A DNA stretch of 64,000 nucleotides from Panax quinquefolius (Eukaryota > Streptophyta > Magnoliopsida > Apiales > Araliaceae). Where the stretch lies: NCBI GenBank assembly GCA_020205615.1, contig CM035152.1, forward strand, positions 148,480,166-148,544,165, written 5' to 3'. Shown one piece after another: positions 1-9,763 of this stretch. A model generated the notes under the pieces. The model saw only the letters and a list, made by a program, of their open reading frames with translations. It searched no databases and was not told the DNA's origin. Each line of letters starts with the position of its first letter. The stretch's first letter is position 1. The position numbers and the translations under genes are program-made.

Positions 1-904
1 TAGTCATCAAATTTGCAACCTCATTTTTTCTCTTTAAATCTGCAACATCATTCTCTCTCTTCAAAACATTTATATTATTTTTGAGAAATCAAAATCATAT
101 GAAAAATACTAAAATATTTATTTTGTTTGATGGATTTGATGTATAGCTCATTGAATTCGAGAGATTGAGAAGACACAAAATATGAAAGTAGCAAATAATA
201 TTTTTTAAATTACAAAATATGAAAGTAGCAAATAATACTTTTTAAATTGTCACGTAGGTCAACAAACTTCAATTTGAAAAATTCTTTTTTACTGCTACGA
301 TTAGAGATGTTCTTAGTAATAGTATTTACCAACAAATGAGTAATCAAATTTAACTGTTTACTTATTTCCTTTGGTCAAACTTATAAATACTGATTTCATT
401 TGGTGAAATATCAAATAGGGTATCTAGTTTTAGGAATTTATATTCCCTTTGTCTCCAAAAATAAGATTAATATTAATTTTTAAAATTAAATTAAGATATT
501 TTTAGACATAAATTTAATATGAACTATAATTAAAAGTATTACAAATTGTAATATTTATTATAAAACCTGCTATGCTTGCTAAAGTTTTCAACCGAATTAT
601 AATTACAACGTATGCGCATACTTATGATAAGTATGAATTAAGAATAGTTTCACTTTACTTTAATTTATTTTATTTTATCATATATATTTTTACGTTGGTC
701 GCAATTCAATTCCGTCACATATTTATCGACATGTATATTATTTTTTATTTTTTATTTCAAAACTTAAATAAATGATATCAATTTCGAGTTTAAAAACATA
801 TTGAATTTACTTATAAAAATTAAATTTAATATTACATACTAGAATGGAGGAGTATTATATTTTAATTTTTGAGGGGTCAGAAAGGGACAAACAGAGTTGT
901 GTAA
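1..904. other. AT-rich flank without recognisable gene
   Basis: The stretch is strongly AT-rich. Two short open frames (572-775 and 844-1044) have no recognisable domain, biased AT-driven composition and no codon-like pattern, so I do not call them genes. The only structure I see is the short tandem duplication listed separately and the beginning of a candidate MITE at about 905. Confidence 0.6.
176..249. repeat. 37-bp tandem duplication
   Basis: Two adjacent copies (176-212 and 213-249) of a unit containing ATATGAAAGTAGCAAATAAT differ at only about two positions. No function is apparent. Confidence 0.85.
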
Positions 905-928
905 CCTATGCCATATTTGTTTGTAAAG

Positions 929-950
929 ATTATAATCCCGGGATTATAAT
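929..950. repeat. Perfect 22-bp palindrome
   Basis: ATTATAATCCC is followed directly by its reverse complement GGGATTATAAT, giving a spacer-free palindrome centred on a CCCGGG site near the left end of the candidate MITE. Partial copies of the same half-site recur at about 958-970 and 2119-2137. Confidence 0.9.
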
Positions 951-1215
951 TCATGTGATTATAATCCCAAGACTATTAATCATAGGATTAAACAGTCCTA
1001 GTCATGTATTTGTTTTTTATGAGATTATTTACGTGATAATTTAAAATAATCTCATGTTATGTTTATTTTTTTCAGATTAATTAAATGATTGGATTAAAAA
1101 ATATCGTTTGTACTATTATATCCTTACCAATAATAACATATTTTAAACTTAATTATATATCAAAAAATAATGAACAATTAATTAGAAACTTTTAAATTAG
1201 TGGTTATATTATTCA

Positions 1216-1910
1216 ATGATCACTGGAAAAAACCTACCCCCACACCCCATCCCCCGACCCTCCCTTATCCCTCATCACCCCAATTGTCATCCCCACCCAA
1301 AAAATATAATATGTAAAACCCCACGCCAACCCCCACGCCCCACCCCTCACCCCACTTCACCTCACCTCACCTCACTTCACTCCTGCCCTTACTCCTCTAC
1401 CCCACCCCACCCCATACACCTATCCCCACCCCTACCCTCACTCTTATCCCACTCCAAAAAATTAATATTTACTAATTATATATACATTCCCACCCCCAAA
1501 CCCCAAAAAAAAAATATTTATTAATTATGTTTACAACCCCTAACCCCACCTCCCACCCCTACCCCTTCCCCACCCCCACCCACACTAACACTACCCACCA
1601 CCCCACCCCTCCACCCCCAAACCCCACCCCACCCCACCCCACCCCACCCCATACCCCTACCCCTACCCCTCCCAAAATAATATTTACTAATTATGTATAA
1701 ACCTCTACCCCGTCCGGTCTTAAAAAAATAATATTTATCGATTATGTATACATCTCTACTCGCCCACCTCCACCCTCCACCTCCACCTCCACCTCCACCC
1801 CACCCCTACCCCTACCCTTCACCCCCTACAAAAAAAATAATATTCAAAGTGATTATATATATACCATATCCCCACTCGCCCACCTCCAACCCCCCCCCCA
1901 AAAAAAAAAT
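1216..1910. repeat. C-rich minisatellite / low-complexity tract
   Basis: Runs of CCCCACC, CCCTACC and CACCTC units alternate with about five copies of an AT-rich module close to AATAATATTTACTAATTATG, at about 1466, 1513, 1677, 1728 and 1840. The strand asymmetry is extreme: C-rich on plus, G-rich on minus. The open frame at 1216-1524 is Pro/His-rich only because of the repeat and is not a gene. Confidence 0.85.
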
Positions 1911-2181
1911 AAAAAAATAAAAATAAATAAATTAATATTTAGTCTTTATATCAAGAAGTTTTAAGTTGTCAATAATAATAAAAGAAATTATAGGATATGA
2001 TGGTCATTTTAAAAAAAGATTGAGGTTAATTTTGTTTAGCAATTTTTAATCCCAAGTGGTAGAAATTATAATACCAGGTAGAACATGATATTAAATAAAC
2101 TCTCATATTAAGATAATTTATAATCCCAGGATTAATAGTCTCAAGCTCAAATTTAAAAACAATCAAGACATTTGAGATTAA

Positions 2182-2265
2182 TAGCCTTATTCCAAATATA
2201 ATTCTTGTAAACAAACATAGCCCTAGCCTTATTCCAAATATAATTCTTGTAAACAAACATAGCCC
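2182..2265. repeat. Perfect 42-bp tandem duplication at MITE right end
   Basis: 2182-2223 and 2224-2265 are identical. Each contains ATTCTTGTAAACAAACATAG, which is the right terminal inverted-repeat sequence. The MITE terminus has therefore been duplicated in tandem. Confidence 0.9.
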
Positions 2266-2413
2266 TAGGGTCTTAGCGCAATGGTTATTCACATCTTTTG
2301 AGTACCAAGTGAGTAAAGTTTAAATCTTAGGGAAATTCTGTCTTAAATTTTTTTAAAAAAAACAGGTGTGAGCTAGAAAAATCCAAGAGAAATTTACTTC
2401 TTGTTTTTTTTTT
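2266..2413 (+). mobile_element. Candidate tRNA-derived SINE
   Basis: The head carries an A-box-like TAGCGCAATGG at about 2274-2284 and, some 40 nt later, a B-box-like segment (AGTTTAAATCTT, about 2318-2329). This matches the order of an RNA polymerase III internal promoter. The body ends in a T-rich tail at about 2401-2413, as in plant SINEs with poly(T) ends. There is no cloverleaf, so this is not a tRNA gene. No flanking duplication was established. Family unknown. Confidence 0.4.
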
Positions 2414-2478
2414 TACTTCTGCTAAGAGATCGACACGAACACATAATCTTGCATAAGAAAGCAGTTAGAGCCGACCTT

Positions 2479-2502
2479 GGCCCAGGGCTACAGCCCTGGG
2501 CC
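2479..2502. repeat. Subterminal hairpin of the hAT element
   Basis: GGCCCAGGGCT and its reverse complement AGCCCTGGGCC are separated by 2 nt. It lies about 20 bp inside the left end of the hAT element and is GC-rich in a very AT-rich setting. Subterminal repeats are common transposase-binding sites in hAT elements; that role here is inference. Confidence 0.8.
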
Positions 2503-3256
2503 CAAAGCTGAAGGGGGGCCCAAATTTTTTTAAAATATGGTGATGTTTTTGATATTGATGCAACAAATGTAATTAAAATAAACAAATAAATTCTAAATAA
2601 AAATATGAAAGAAATCATTAGTCTTTAATAAATAAATAAAAATGATCAATTTTATCATAGCTTATATTTTGTTTGTATATATATAATTACATTCTTTTAT
2701 ATTTAAGACTATTATTTAATTTCTTATTAAGAATGATGGAACCCTTTTCCTTATTTGTTATGAATTAATTTTCGCTCCAAAATTAAGATATATTTAGACT
2801 TATTGAAATTAATTTGATTTTTTGAAAAAAAAGTAATATACTTTCGCTTAAGTTTTGAAAATAACAAATATAATTATTATTGATATTTTATAGTTAGTTT
2901 ACAATTGTTATAGGTGTTTGTATTAAAAATAAATATTTTTCTACTTATTTTGAATTTTAAAATTTTATAATTATATTTTAAAAAATTAAGGTACATTATT
3001 AATTTTGGTAGTAATTTTAAGGAATTGTTAGAGTTTGTGACCAAAAACACACTTGCAAAAATGTAATACGAGTGAGGTAAATAAATAAATCACGTTTTAA
3101 ATAAACAAATAAAACTTTTAAATGTATTTATAATTTTTAGATTTTTTTACTTTAAAATGCACTAAACATAAACAAAGCCCTAAACCGTATAGAAGAAGAA
3201 GAAGGGACGGAGGAAAACAAAGTTGAGAAGCAGCCCACAGTTGTTCCACAAAGTTC
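2503..3256 (+). other. hAT internal non-coding / decayed region
   Basis: AT-rich sequence between the left end of the hAT element and the surviving transposase fragment. Short frames on the minus strand (2394-2618, 3118-3414) overlap the transposase fragment or the element end and look like shadows. No domain is visible. The missing transposase core is probably deleted from this interval. Confidence 0.5.
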
Positions 3257-3657
3257 TTGTGTAAATTGAAAAGTTCTTGTGTGAATCTTGAAAATACTTT
3301 AAAACATGGAGATGTTTCTGATGTTGATGCAAGAGACTTATTTTCAGAATTACAAATGTTACAAGTGATGTTACCAAAAGAAACATATGAAACTGATAAA
3401 CCATGGACATCCATTAAAATTCTTGAGTTTGTAAAGAGTGTGGATATGTTTCCTAATGTAATGGTTGCTTATAGGGTATTATTGACTATACCGGATCGTG
3501 CCATCTCTTCACGAAAGAAGTTTTTCTAAATTAAAATTATTGAAATCTTACTTGCAGACCACCATGACTCAAGATAGGCTAAATGGATTAGCGATATTAT
3601 GCATTGAAAAGGATATATTAGAAAACATTAAATATGATATTATAATTGATGATTTTG
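3257..3657 (+). pseudogene. hAT transposase C-terminal fragment (dimerisation domain), first part
   Basis: The reading frame from 3257 encodes the region just before the hAT dimerisation domain (KETYETDKPWTSIKILEFVK, then [15 protein letters not shown]). A +1 frameshift near 3516 is needed to continue into [14 protein letters not shown] and [12 protein letters not shown], the hallmark block of the hAT family C-terminal dimerisation domain, in the zinc-finger MYM1/TTF-type group of plants. The domain lets transposase monomers associate. The frame runs to 3657, where the LTR of element A begins, and resumes at 46962. There is no start codon, zinc finger or catalytic core, so this is a dead fragment. 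The family call is secure from the dimerisation motifs; the frameshift could be old decay or a consensus error. Confidence 0.85.
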
Positions 3658-3937
3658 TGTGACGTCCCCAAAATAGATATATATCACCCATCTTGAGTCA
3701 CCAAATACATGGTACAAAAATCAAATACAAACTTCTTTAATTCAACTGTCTTGTAAAAATACGACAAAACATAGCTGAGTTTTTACATGAATATTGTCTT
3801 CAAGATAATATCCAAACTCAAATGGAGTCCTCATTACATTTATTGTCACACTATTTCATAGAATAGTGAGGACTACTATAACACCATCTCGAACCATCAC
3901 TCCGTTCCCTGACTAGTCCCGACTACGTTCTCATTTC

Positions 3938-5049
3938 CTGAAGAGAACAATGAAAGCAAAAGGGTGAGCTCAACTAGCTCAATAAGAAATATTATGATTA
4001 AGATAATGCAGAATAAATTATCATTAGCCTTCAATAGTGTTAAACTGATAAAATACAATAAACATCAAGTTTAACTGCAGCGGAACAAGCAATCCATTAG
4101 AAGAGTAAAGTAGAGCATGATATCTATTATCTTCTATGATTTAAAAAGTTTTTCATCAACTTTATCACTGAGACTCAGCTTAATAAATAAACCACATCAT
4201 CGAATCATCCCTACATTACGGGCCAAGGATATTCATGTAATCATCAATGGTCATGATTATACCGAATAATCCCTGGTCATAATCATACCAACAACTGTCC
4301 ATCAATGTACTACAGGCCAATGAGGACTTTTACCACATCATTTGTAACATTACGGGTCATGATTATACCGAATGATCCCTGGTCATAATCATACCAATCA
4401 ACAGTCAATCTATGCACGTAAGCCAAAGATGACTTTTATCGCAATATAAGCATAAGGATGATGACAATGATATAATAATTCAATTAAAGGAAAGCAAAGG
4501 ATAAATTTTTAAAGATTTATAATTTAATTTATCCGGAATTTAATAATGTTCAAATTGCCAACATGATACTGCTTTGTGGAGTAAAATTCAAGAATGATAT
4601 TGTATCAAAAATGATTTGGACCGAAAAGAAATTAATTTTTGTCATGAATAGTACTTCGGGTGAATAGTACCCCATGAATAGTACTTCAGGAATAGTATCC
4701 TATGAATAATACTTTGTGAATAGTAATCGTGAATAGTACTTTATGAATAGTACCCGTGAATAGTACTTTATGAATAGTACCGTATAAATAAATAGTACTC
4801 ATGGACAGTACTCCAGCATGAAAAGCTTAAAATTTAACAAGAATGTAAAGAAAATATCCTTGTGAAACGATACTAGATGAAGCGCAAATTTTCAAGGATA
4901 TTCTACTAATTTCACGGAGTATAGAAGCAATACTTTAACAAAATGAGGGTATAATCAGGAATACGAGATGGAACAATATTACTCACATACTACAGAGTAT
5001 GGAAGAAAATATTATTCCTATAAATACTGAACAAAATAATATCCCTTAC
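3938..5049 (-). promoter_or_regulatory. Predicted LTR-internal intron with donor and acceptor (element A 3' LTR)
   Basis: On the minus strand, GAG|GTAAGG lies at 5050/5049, about 150 nt after a TATA box. At 3938 the sequence is a CTCAC branch-like motif within GAGCTCACCC, then a T-rich tract, then TTCAG|GAAATG. Donor, branch site, pyrimidine tract and AG all fit plant splice consensus. The same signals recur in other LTRs of this window. Splicing itself is inferred, not shown. Confidence 0.55.
4634..4812. repeat. GTGAATAGTAC minisatellite in element A LTR
   Basis: About nine copies of a motif close to TGAATAGTACT/CC are spaced 16-22 bp apart. The same motif recurs in LTR sequence at 5330-5400, 13820-13880, 34018-34085, 37380-37590 and, inverted, at 62268-62372. 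This segment is missing from element A's own 5' LTR. Confidence 0.8.
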
Positions 5050-5196
5050 CTCAGAAGAAGACTGAATACTAGAATAGTGAGGTAGCAGACTTCTCTTCTT
5101 TTTTTTTCTCTATAGCTTCTTTCTCTATAGCTTCTCTCTCTATAATTGCACTTGTGAGTCTTAGTGAATTGGTGAGAATGAAAGAAGAATGAGCTT

Positions 5197-5207
5197 CTAT
5201 TTATAGG
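5197..5207 (-). promoter_or_regulatory. LTR TATA box (element A 3' LTR)
   Basis: On the minus strand the sequence is CCTATAAATAG, about 150 nt upstream of the predicted splice donor. It is the best match to a plant TATA box in this LTR. The equivalent box in the 5' LTR is at about 37245-37255. Confidence 0.6.
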
Positions 5208-6067
5208 AAAACATAGTTTCGATAATCGCACGTTTTGGGGCTCAATTATTACAAAGATAATACCTTCATCTTTTCCTTCATTTTTAATTTAGTCCTGCAA
5301 GTATTATCAAACTTGCACCACCTCCCCTAATAGTACATCATGTGAATCAATAGTACACACATGTGAACAAATAGTTCTATACATGTGGAAAAAAATAGTT
5401 ACAGTATAGTACCTTCATCTATACCTCCATTTTTAATTTAGTTGTAAGGCTCCGAATTTTATGAAATAAAAGTATTCAATTTTTCTTATAATTACTATTC
5501 AAAGAAATGGTTAAATTGATAAAAGTTAAAGTTAAGGGTGATATATATAATTTTTTCAAAATAAGCAAGTGTTTATAAAATATTCATTATTGTTGGGAAT
5601 ATTCGTTTTGGTCGTGGAATATTCTTTTCCGTTAGGGAATATTCAGACGACGACGCAGCCCATTTGTGGGCCCCATAATGTAATAACCTGGCTTCGGATG
5701 AAGAAAATGACAAAAGAGAGTTTTATAAATAATAACAGTAATTGTTACCATTAACATCTGTTGGAATACCCGGTGGGTAAAGTAAAGTAATACGCTGGCG
5801 TTCAGACAAGAAGATTACCAGATTGCATGATATTTTTGAATTATCGACTCTTTACGTAAGAAGGCACTACTCAATAATTGTTACAATAATTTATGTTTAA
5901 TATTTTATTTTATTGATTCAATAATTGTTGCGTTGATATTTTATATTACTGTTGTTTTAATAATTCTCACTACACAAGATTTTCCATTATCGAAGCTAAT
6001 AATTCATATTATCTGAATAATATTATTAAAAATATTATTGGCAATGTCTAGAAAGTTCTGCATCTAA

Positions 6068-6140
6068 GGAGAGGTTTGGTCACCTAATCATGCTGGCCAA
6101 GAAGGAGAAATCTTTATTGGAAAGCCCCCTCTTTCCTGGG
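6068..6140 (+). promoter_or_regulatory. Conserved LTR block with GGAAAG/CTTTCC hairpin
   Basis: GGAGAGGTTTGGTCACCTAAT-type sequence is followed about 45 bp later by GGAAAG-CCCCCT-CTTTCC (6119-6136). The same block is found, in either orientation, at 10390-10470, 14091-14157, 35044-35115, 37800-37866, 40553-40620, 44848-44915, 49743-49812 and 62598-62668. It is among the best-conserved parts of these otherwise divergent LTRs. Function unknown. Confidence 0.65.
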
Positions 6141-6819
6141 AACTGCCTGGTTGTCAATATTGTGATTATGTAATATTATTTGTGAATAATTAATTATTGA
6201 TTTTTATGACGAGGAAAATATTTATTTTATGTGGATATAGATGGAGAAAATTTTTAATGTGACAATTGTTGAAAATTAATATTTTGTCATTTTCTGATAA
6301 AATAATTCATTTAAATATATTATTATATTTTAATAATATAATAATGGTGATATTTTTACAAAGTGAATATGGAATATATGAGTATATGAGGAGGAAGAAT
6401 ATTTTTGTTACAATAAATGTTTAAAACATGTTAAACATGTCGGTGGACCCCATTTCTTGATCGAAATTTGATTATAGATCGTAAAATCGTCCGTTTGTGG
6501 ATTTTGGTCAATTTCGCTTTGGAATTTGGAAAAACTTTCTTCGCAAAGTTGTAGAGAATTGAATTTCTATAAAAACTCATGAGATTCAATTTTTCGACAA
6601 AAGGGATATTTATTATGAATTATTGAAGTCTTGAGTTCCAAAATAATTGATTTTTGGAAGTTTTAAATATTTATATTAACAAAAACGTTTTTTCAATGTG
6701 GGCCTCATTTTGCATGTGTGCAATTGTTGAATTTGGATTCAAAAGTGTGCGTGAGAGAATTTATAATATATATTATTATTTTATTAAATTTTTCATTTTT
6801 GGTGTTCTAAAGATTTTCC

Positions 6820-6828
6820 TATAAATAG
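6820..6828 (+). promoter_or_regulatory. LTR TATA box (element B 5' LTR)
   Basis: TATAAATAG lies about 160 nt before the splice donor at 6985/6986. Equivalent boxes are at 11149 (3' LTR, TATAAATAA) and 63341 (LTR I, TATAAATAG), embedded in closely similar sequence. Confidence 0.65.
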
Positions 6829-8194
6829 GACGCTTAGGTTAGAATTGAAAATCACACCGTAAACTCAAGTTTTCTCTCTATATTATCGAGCGTATTCTTG
6901 TGAGTATTTTGAGTATACTTTGAGTATTGCTATACGGTGCAAGTTCGTTCAGCGTTATTCTAGTTAGAAGTACTGCTCTTTTGAGGTAAGGGATAGTAAG
7001 GGATTTTTAAGGGTGATTATGTTTTTCAGTTTTGTATTTTTTCGGACCTTCAAAAATTTTGGAAAAATTTGAAATGATATTTTGATGAGTTTTGTAGATT
7101 GTGTCCAAAAATGGCGATTTTTGGATGTATAGATTAGGAGTTATGGATTTTATGAGAAAAGACTATTTTAAAAGTAACTGTTTATATCTCCTTGTGGTTA
7201 ACTCCAAAATTGATAAAATTTTTATTGGGAGTACATCTATATAATATCAGTATACCGTATTAGTTTTAGAATTTTTGGACAAAAGTACAATTTATGATAA
7301 ATGTTTAAATATTCGGTGGTTTTGGCCATGTGAAAATAGTAAATGAATTTTAAAATTTAGAGAAAATATATATTCAATATGGGACTATGTTCTTCTAAAT
7401 CCTTAAAATAAATATCTTTTGAACTGATTTGGTATTTTGATGAAAATATTCTAGTTATGAGTAAATGAATTAAATTTGTTATGTGAAGTAAGAAAATTGG
7501 AAAATATGATTTATTGGCTTGAGAATCATATATGAGGTATATGCAGATTTTATGAGGGTTTTGGTTAATGATGATGAAATCTTATGAGTTTGACATTTTT
7601 ATATGATTAAATGCATTAATTATTAAAGTGTAAATAATTGGATTAAATTATTTATAAGTTTAAGAAATGATTAAAATATTGTTGTAATATTAATAATATT
7701 AGATTATTAGATTTCTAAGTGATTTATAACATTTGGATTAAGGTGTTATAAATATGGATATGAATTTTATTATGAAACTTTAATTTTTCGTGTCGAGGTT
7801 ACTATGCACGTATACGGTACTATGTATTTAACATTTGGTATTATTCACGATAAATTGGTTTCTTCTCTGACCAAATTATCGTTTATTTATGAATCTTACC
7901 CTTGAAATTAAAACCATGTTTTGATTATATTGTTTTTATATAACATTCTTATAATCCTAATGATGATATTTCTCTTTGACTTGAGTGTAAAGATGGGTAG
8001 ATTATTGGTATGATCGTGACTATAGGTTCTCTTTGGCCAGTAGTGCAAAAGTTGAATTGTTGACTGGTATAATCATGACCATTAAATTTACAATTGAATA
8101 TTTTTAGCTTAAGTGCAAAGGTGAATTGATCAACATGGTTATAATTATTGTTATATAACCACGAAATGATTATGTATTTCTTTGATATATGAAT

Positions 8195-8373
8195 ATCTTT
8201 GCTTTGTAGTGCAAAAGATGAATTATTGATGAATATCTTTGGCCCGTAGTGCAAAGATGACTGTTGTTGAATATCTTTGGCTCGTGAGTGCAAAGATGAC
8301 TTGTTGTTGAATATCTTTGGCATGTAGTGCAAAGATGAATCTGTTATTGAATATCTTTCGCCGTGTGCAAAGA
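8195..8373. repeat. Tandem hairpin array, 40-bp period (element B 5' LTR)
   Basis: Five units start at 8195, 8235, 8273, 8313 and 8353. A typical unit is ATCTTTG, 10 nt, CAAAGAT, a 7-bp stem, and the spacers are GAATTATTGATGAAT-like. Weaker units extend left to about 7970. Outer units have drifted (for example AAAGAT with an extra A). The array lies inside the predicted LTR intron. Confidence 0.8.
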
Positions 8374-9438
8374 TGAATTTATTAGTATGATTATGAGCAG
8401 GGCGTGATTTGATATAACCATGATCTTTGATGTTTCGAGGTAAAGACAGTGATGAAATTATCTTCATTCCGGATAAGAAGAGGAATTTAGAACTACAATT
8501 ATGATTATGAGTTATACATGTGATTGTGGATGAGGAATTGTTGATTGATGTTACAGGATAAAACATTGTTGGTGAACTTTTAACATGGAGAAGATAATAG
8601 ATTTTATGGTCTATTTGACTCTTCTAATGGATTGCTCATTCACGCAACTATGGTTGAAAAGTTTTATTATCTACCATATGTTCTAAATCTCGATTTATTA
8701 CATCGATGAAGACTATTGATAATTTATTTATCTTTAGTCATAATATTCTTTATCGAGCTAGTTGTGTTTCACCCTTTTGTTTCACAATTCCTTTCGAATG
8801 TAATAAAAGTGTAGAATTTGGGTCGAGCGGGGATAGCGAGGGAATAGAATGGTGGTCTATAGATGTTGAGGTGAGGTGAATTTAACTTGGAAGGTGTTTT
8901 GCCACTATCATACAAGATGTCTAATGACATACAACCTCGTGTCATCATAAGACATGGTTGTGCTCATCCACTTCTTGAGTATATTTACAAGCACTAACTA
9001 TATAATCTTGGTGTTTGTTTGGAGTATAATACCCAATTAGAGACATGGAGATAATGATATGTCAAGAGAAGACTCACCATTGGGAAGAATATGATAGTAA
9101 TCTTCTCATTTTTCTTTGGGGGTCTATGGGGTCGAAGGATAAATTCGTAATATATGATATCTACCATAACCTAAAAGCATGGCCTCCCATATACGAAGGT
9201 TTCTTGAGCACTTCCCAAAGATTCTAATTTCTAAAACAGCTTTTTGACTATACCTTTATGTAAGGTGTCATTGTGACGTACACTGCTTGGTATATATTTG
9301 TATCCAAACTCACAAAGATATGTGTTGTTGTATTTTGCATGACAATTGTTGTAATAAAGTTGTATTTGTTTTCCGTACCATATATTTGGCGACTCGAGAA
9401 TGGGTTGGATGGAATGGGCCTATTTTGGGGTCGTTACA

Positions 9439-9763
9439 TTTGGTATCGAGCTTAGGTATATGATCTCTATGAGATCGGGATTAGAACTAGGAGGGAGAGA
9501 CGAGTAAATCCTTCGCTAGTGTGTCCTACTAAAGCTTATTTGTTGGTCGTCATAATATCGGGATATTATGTGATATGTTAATTTGTTAAATTAACCCTTG
9601 TTTTGAAGTCAGATTCTAGAATGATATCCGAAATACGTGAGATTAGCAATGGAGAAATCATGATGACAGGGAGATAGAATCTGAAATGAAAGCAAGGTAT
9701 TCTCAACTCTTTGAAATACTGTGCACGTAAATTTGTGGACTAAATTTCATAAGGAGGGAGATC
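9439..9763 (+). other. Element B internal region (primer site, leader, pol tail)
   Basis: TGGTATCGAGCTTAGG at 9441-9456 matches the primer site of relative E (TGGTATCAGAGCTTAGG) with one base missing. It is complementary to the 3' end of initiator-Met tRNA. The next 230 bp align with the leader of element A (35763-36090 minus), sharing for example ACTAGGAGGG, CCTTCGCTAGT and AAGCTTATTTGTT. About 9680-9710 encodes an integrase tail resembling ESEMKARYSQLFEI. It ends in a polypurine tract. Confidence 0.8.
9751..9762 (+). other. Polypurine tract of element B
   Basis: AAGGAGGGAGAT sits directly upstream of the 3' LTR, the position used to prime plus-strand DNA synthesis. The LTR start itself is altered: CAGTAAGG here, TGTAAGG in the 5' LTR. 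Confidence 0.75.

Larger units (their letters stand above)
905..2265. mobile_element. Candidate MITE-like non-autonomous DNA element with C-rich core
   Basis: The left end (about 908-950) reads GCCATATTTGTTTGTAAAG followed by a TTATAATCC-type stretch. The right end, read on the minus strand from 2265, gives GGCTATGTTTGTTTACAAG and then an AT-rich TTATA stretch, so the ends look like an imperfect terminal inverted repeat of 25-30 bp. Further in, both arms carry related sequence: GGATTAT-type segments, then a short ATATCCT-containing segment at about 1119 and its inverse at about 1990. The core is a C-rich minisatellite. No transposase frame is present. I could not identify a clean target-site duplication, so the superfamily and exact ends are open. 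Confidence 0.45.
3658..5442 (-). repeat. Element A 3' LTR, left part
   Basis: It starts TGTGACG directly after the TTTTG duplication and runs to the TTAGT target of element B. Together with 13784-14708 it forms a 2.7-kb LTR that matches the 5' LTR at 36106-38135, apart from a deletion of about 385 bp in the latter. On the minus strand it carries a TATA box, a splice donor and an acceptor (listed separately) and several minisatellites. The open frame at 5046-5231 minus is a shadow inside the leader. Confidence 0.85.
5443..9438 (+). repeat. Element B 5' LTR (3996 bp)
   Basis: It begins TGTAAGGC and ends GGTCGTTACA, giving TG...CA termini. A TATA box lies at 6820, a splice donor at 6985/6986, a hairpin array at 8195-8373 and a degraded acceptor at about 8794, where the 3' LTR has a good one. 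It is colinear with the 3' LTR throughout; differences are short clustered indels. Open frames such as 7949-8566 minus (205 codons) arise from the tandem repeats and are not genes. Confidence 0.9.

Noticed and set aside
1216..1524. 102-codon Pro/His-rich open frame
   Set aside because: Composition follows the C-rich minisatellite. No domain or start context.
1620..1670. Telomere-like CCCTACCCC runs
   Set aside because: Plant telomere repeat is CCCTAAA. This is degenerate CCCCACCC/CCCTACC low complexity.
8195..8373. CRISPR-like regular repeat array
   Set aside because: The repeats are 24-bp hairpins with similar, not unique, spacers, lie in a plant LTR and are copied with it. No cas genes. 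Eukaryotic context.
7949..8566. 205-codon minus-strand open frame
   Set aside because: It is produced by the in-phase 40-bp hairpin repeats of the element B LTR, and the equivalent region of the 3' LTR does not keep it open.
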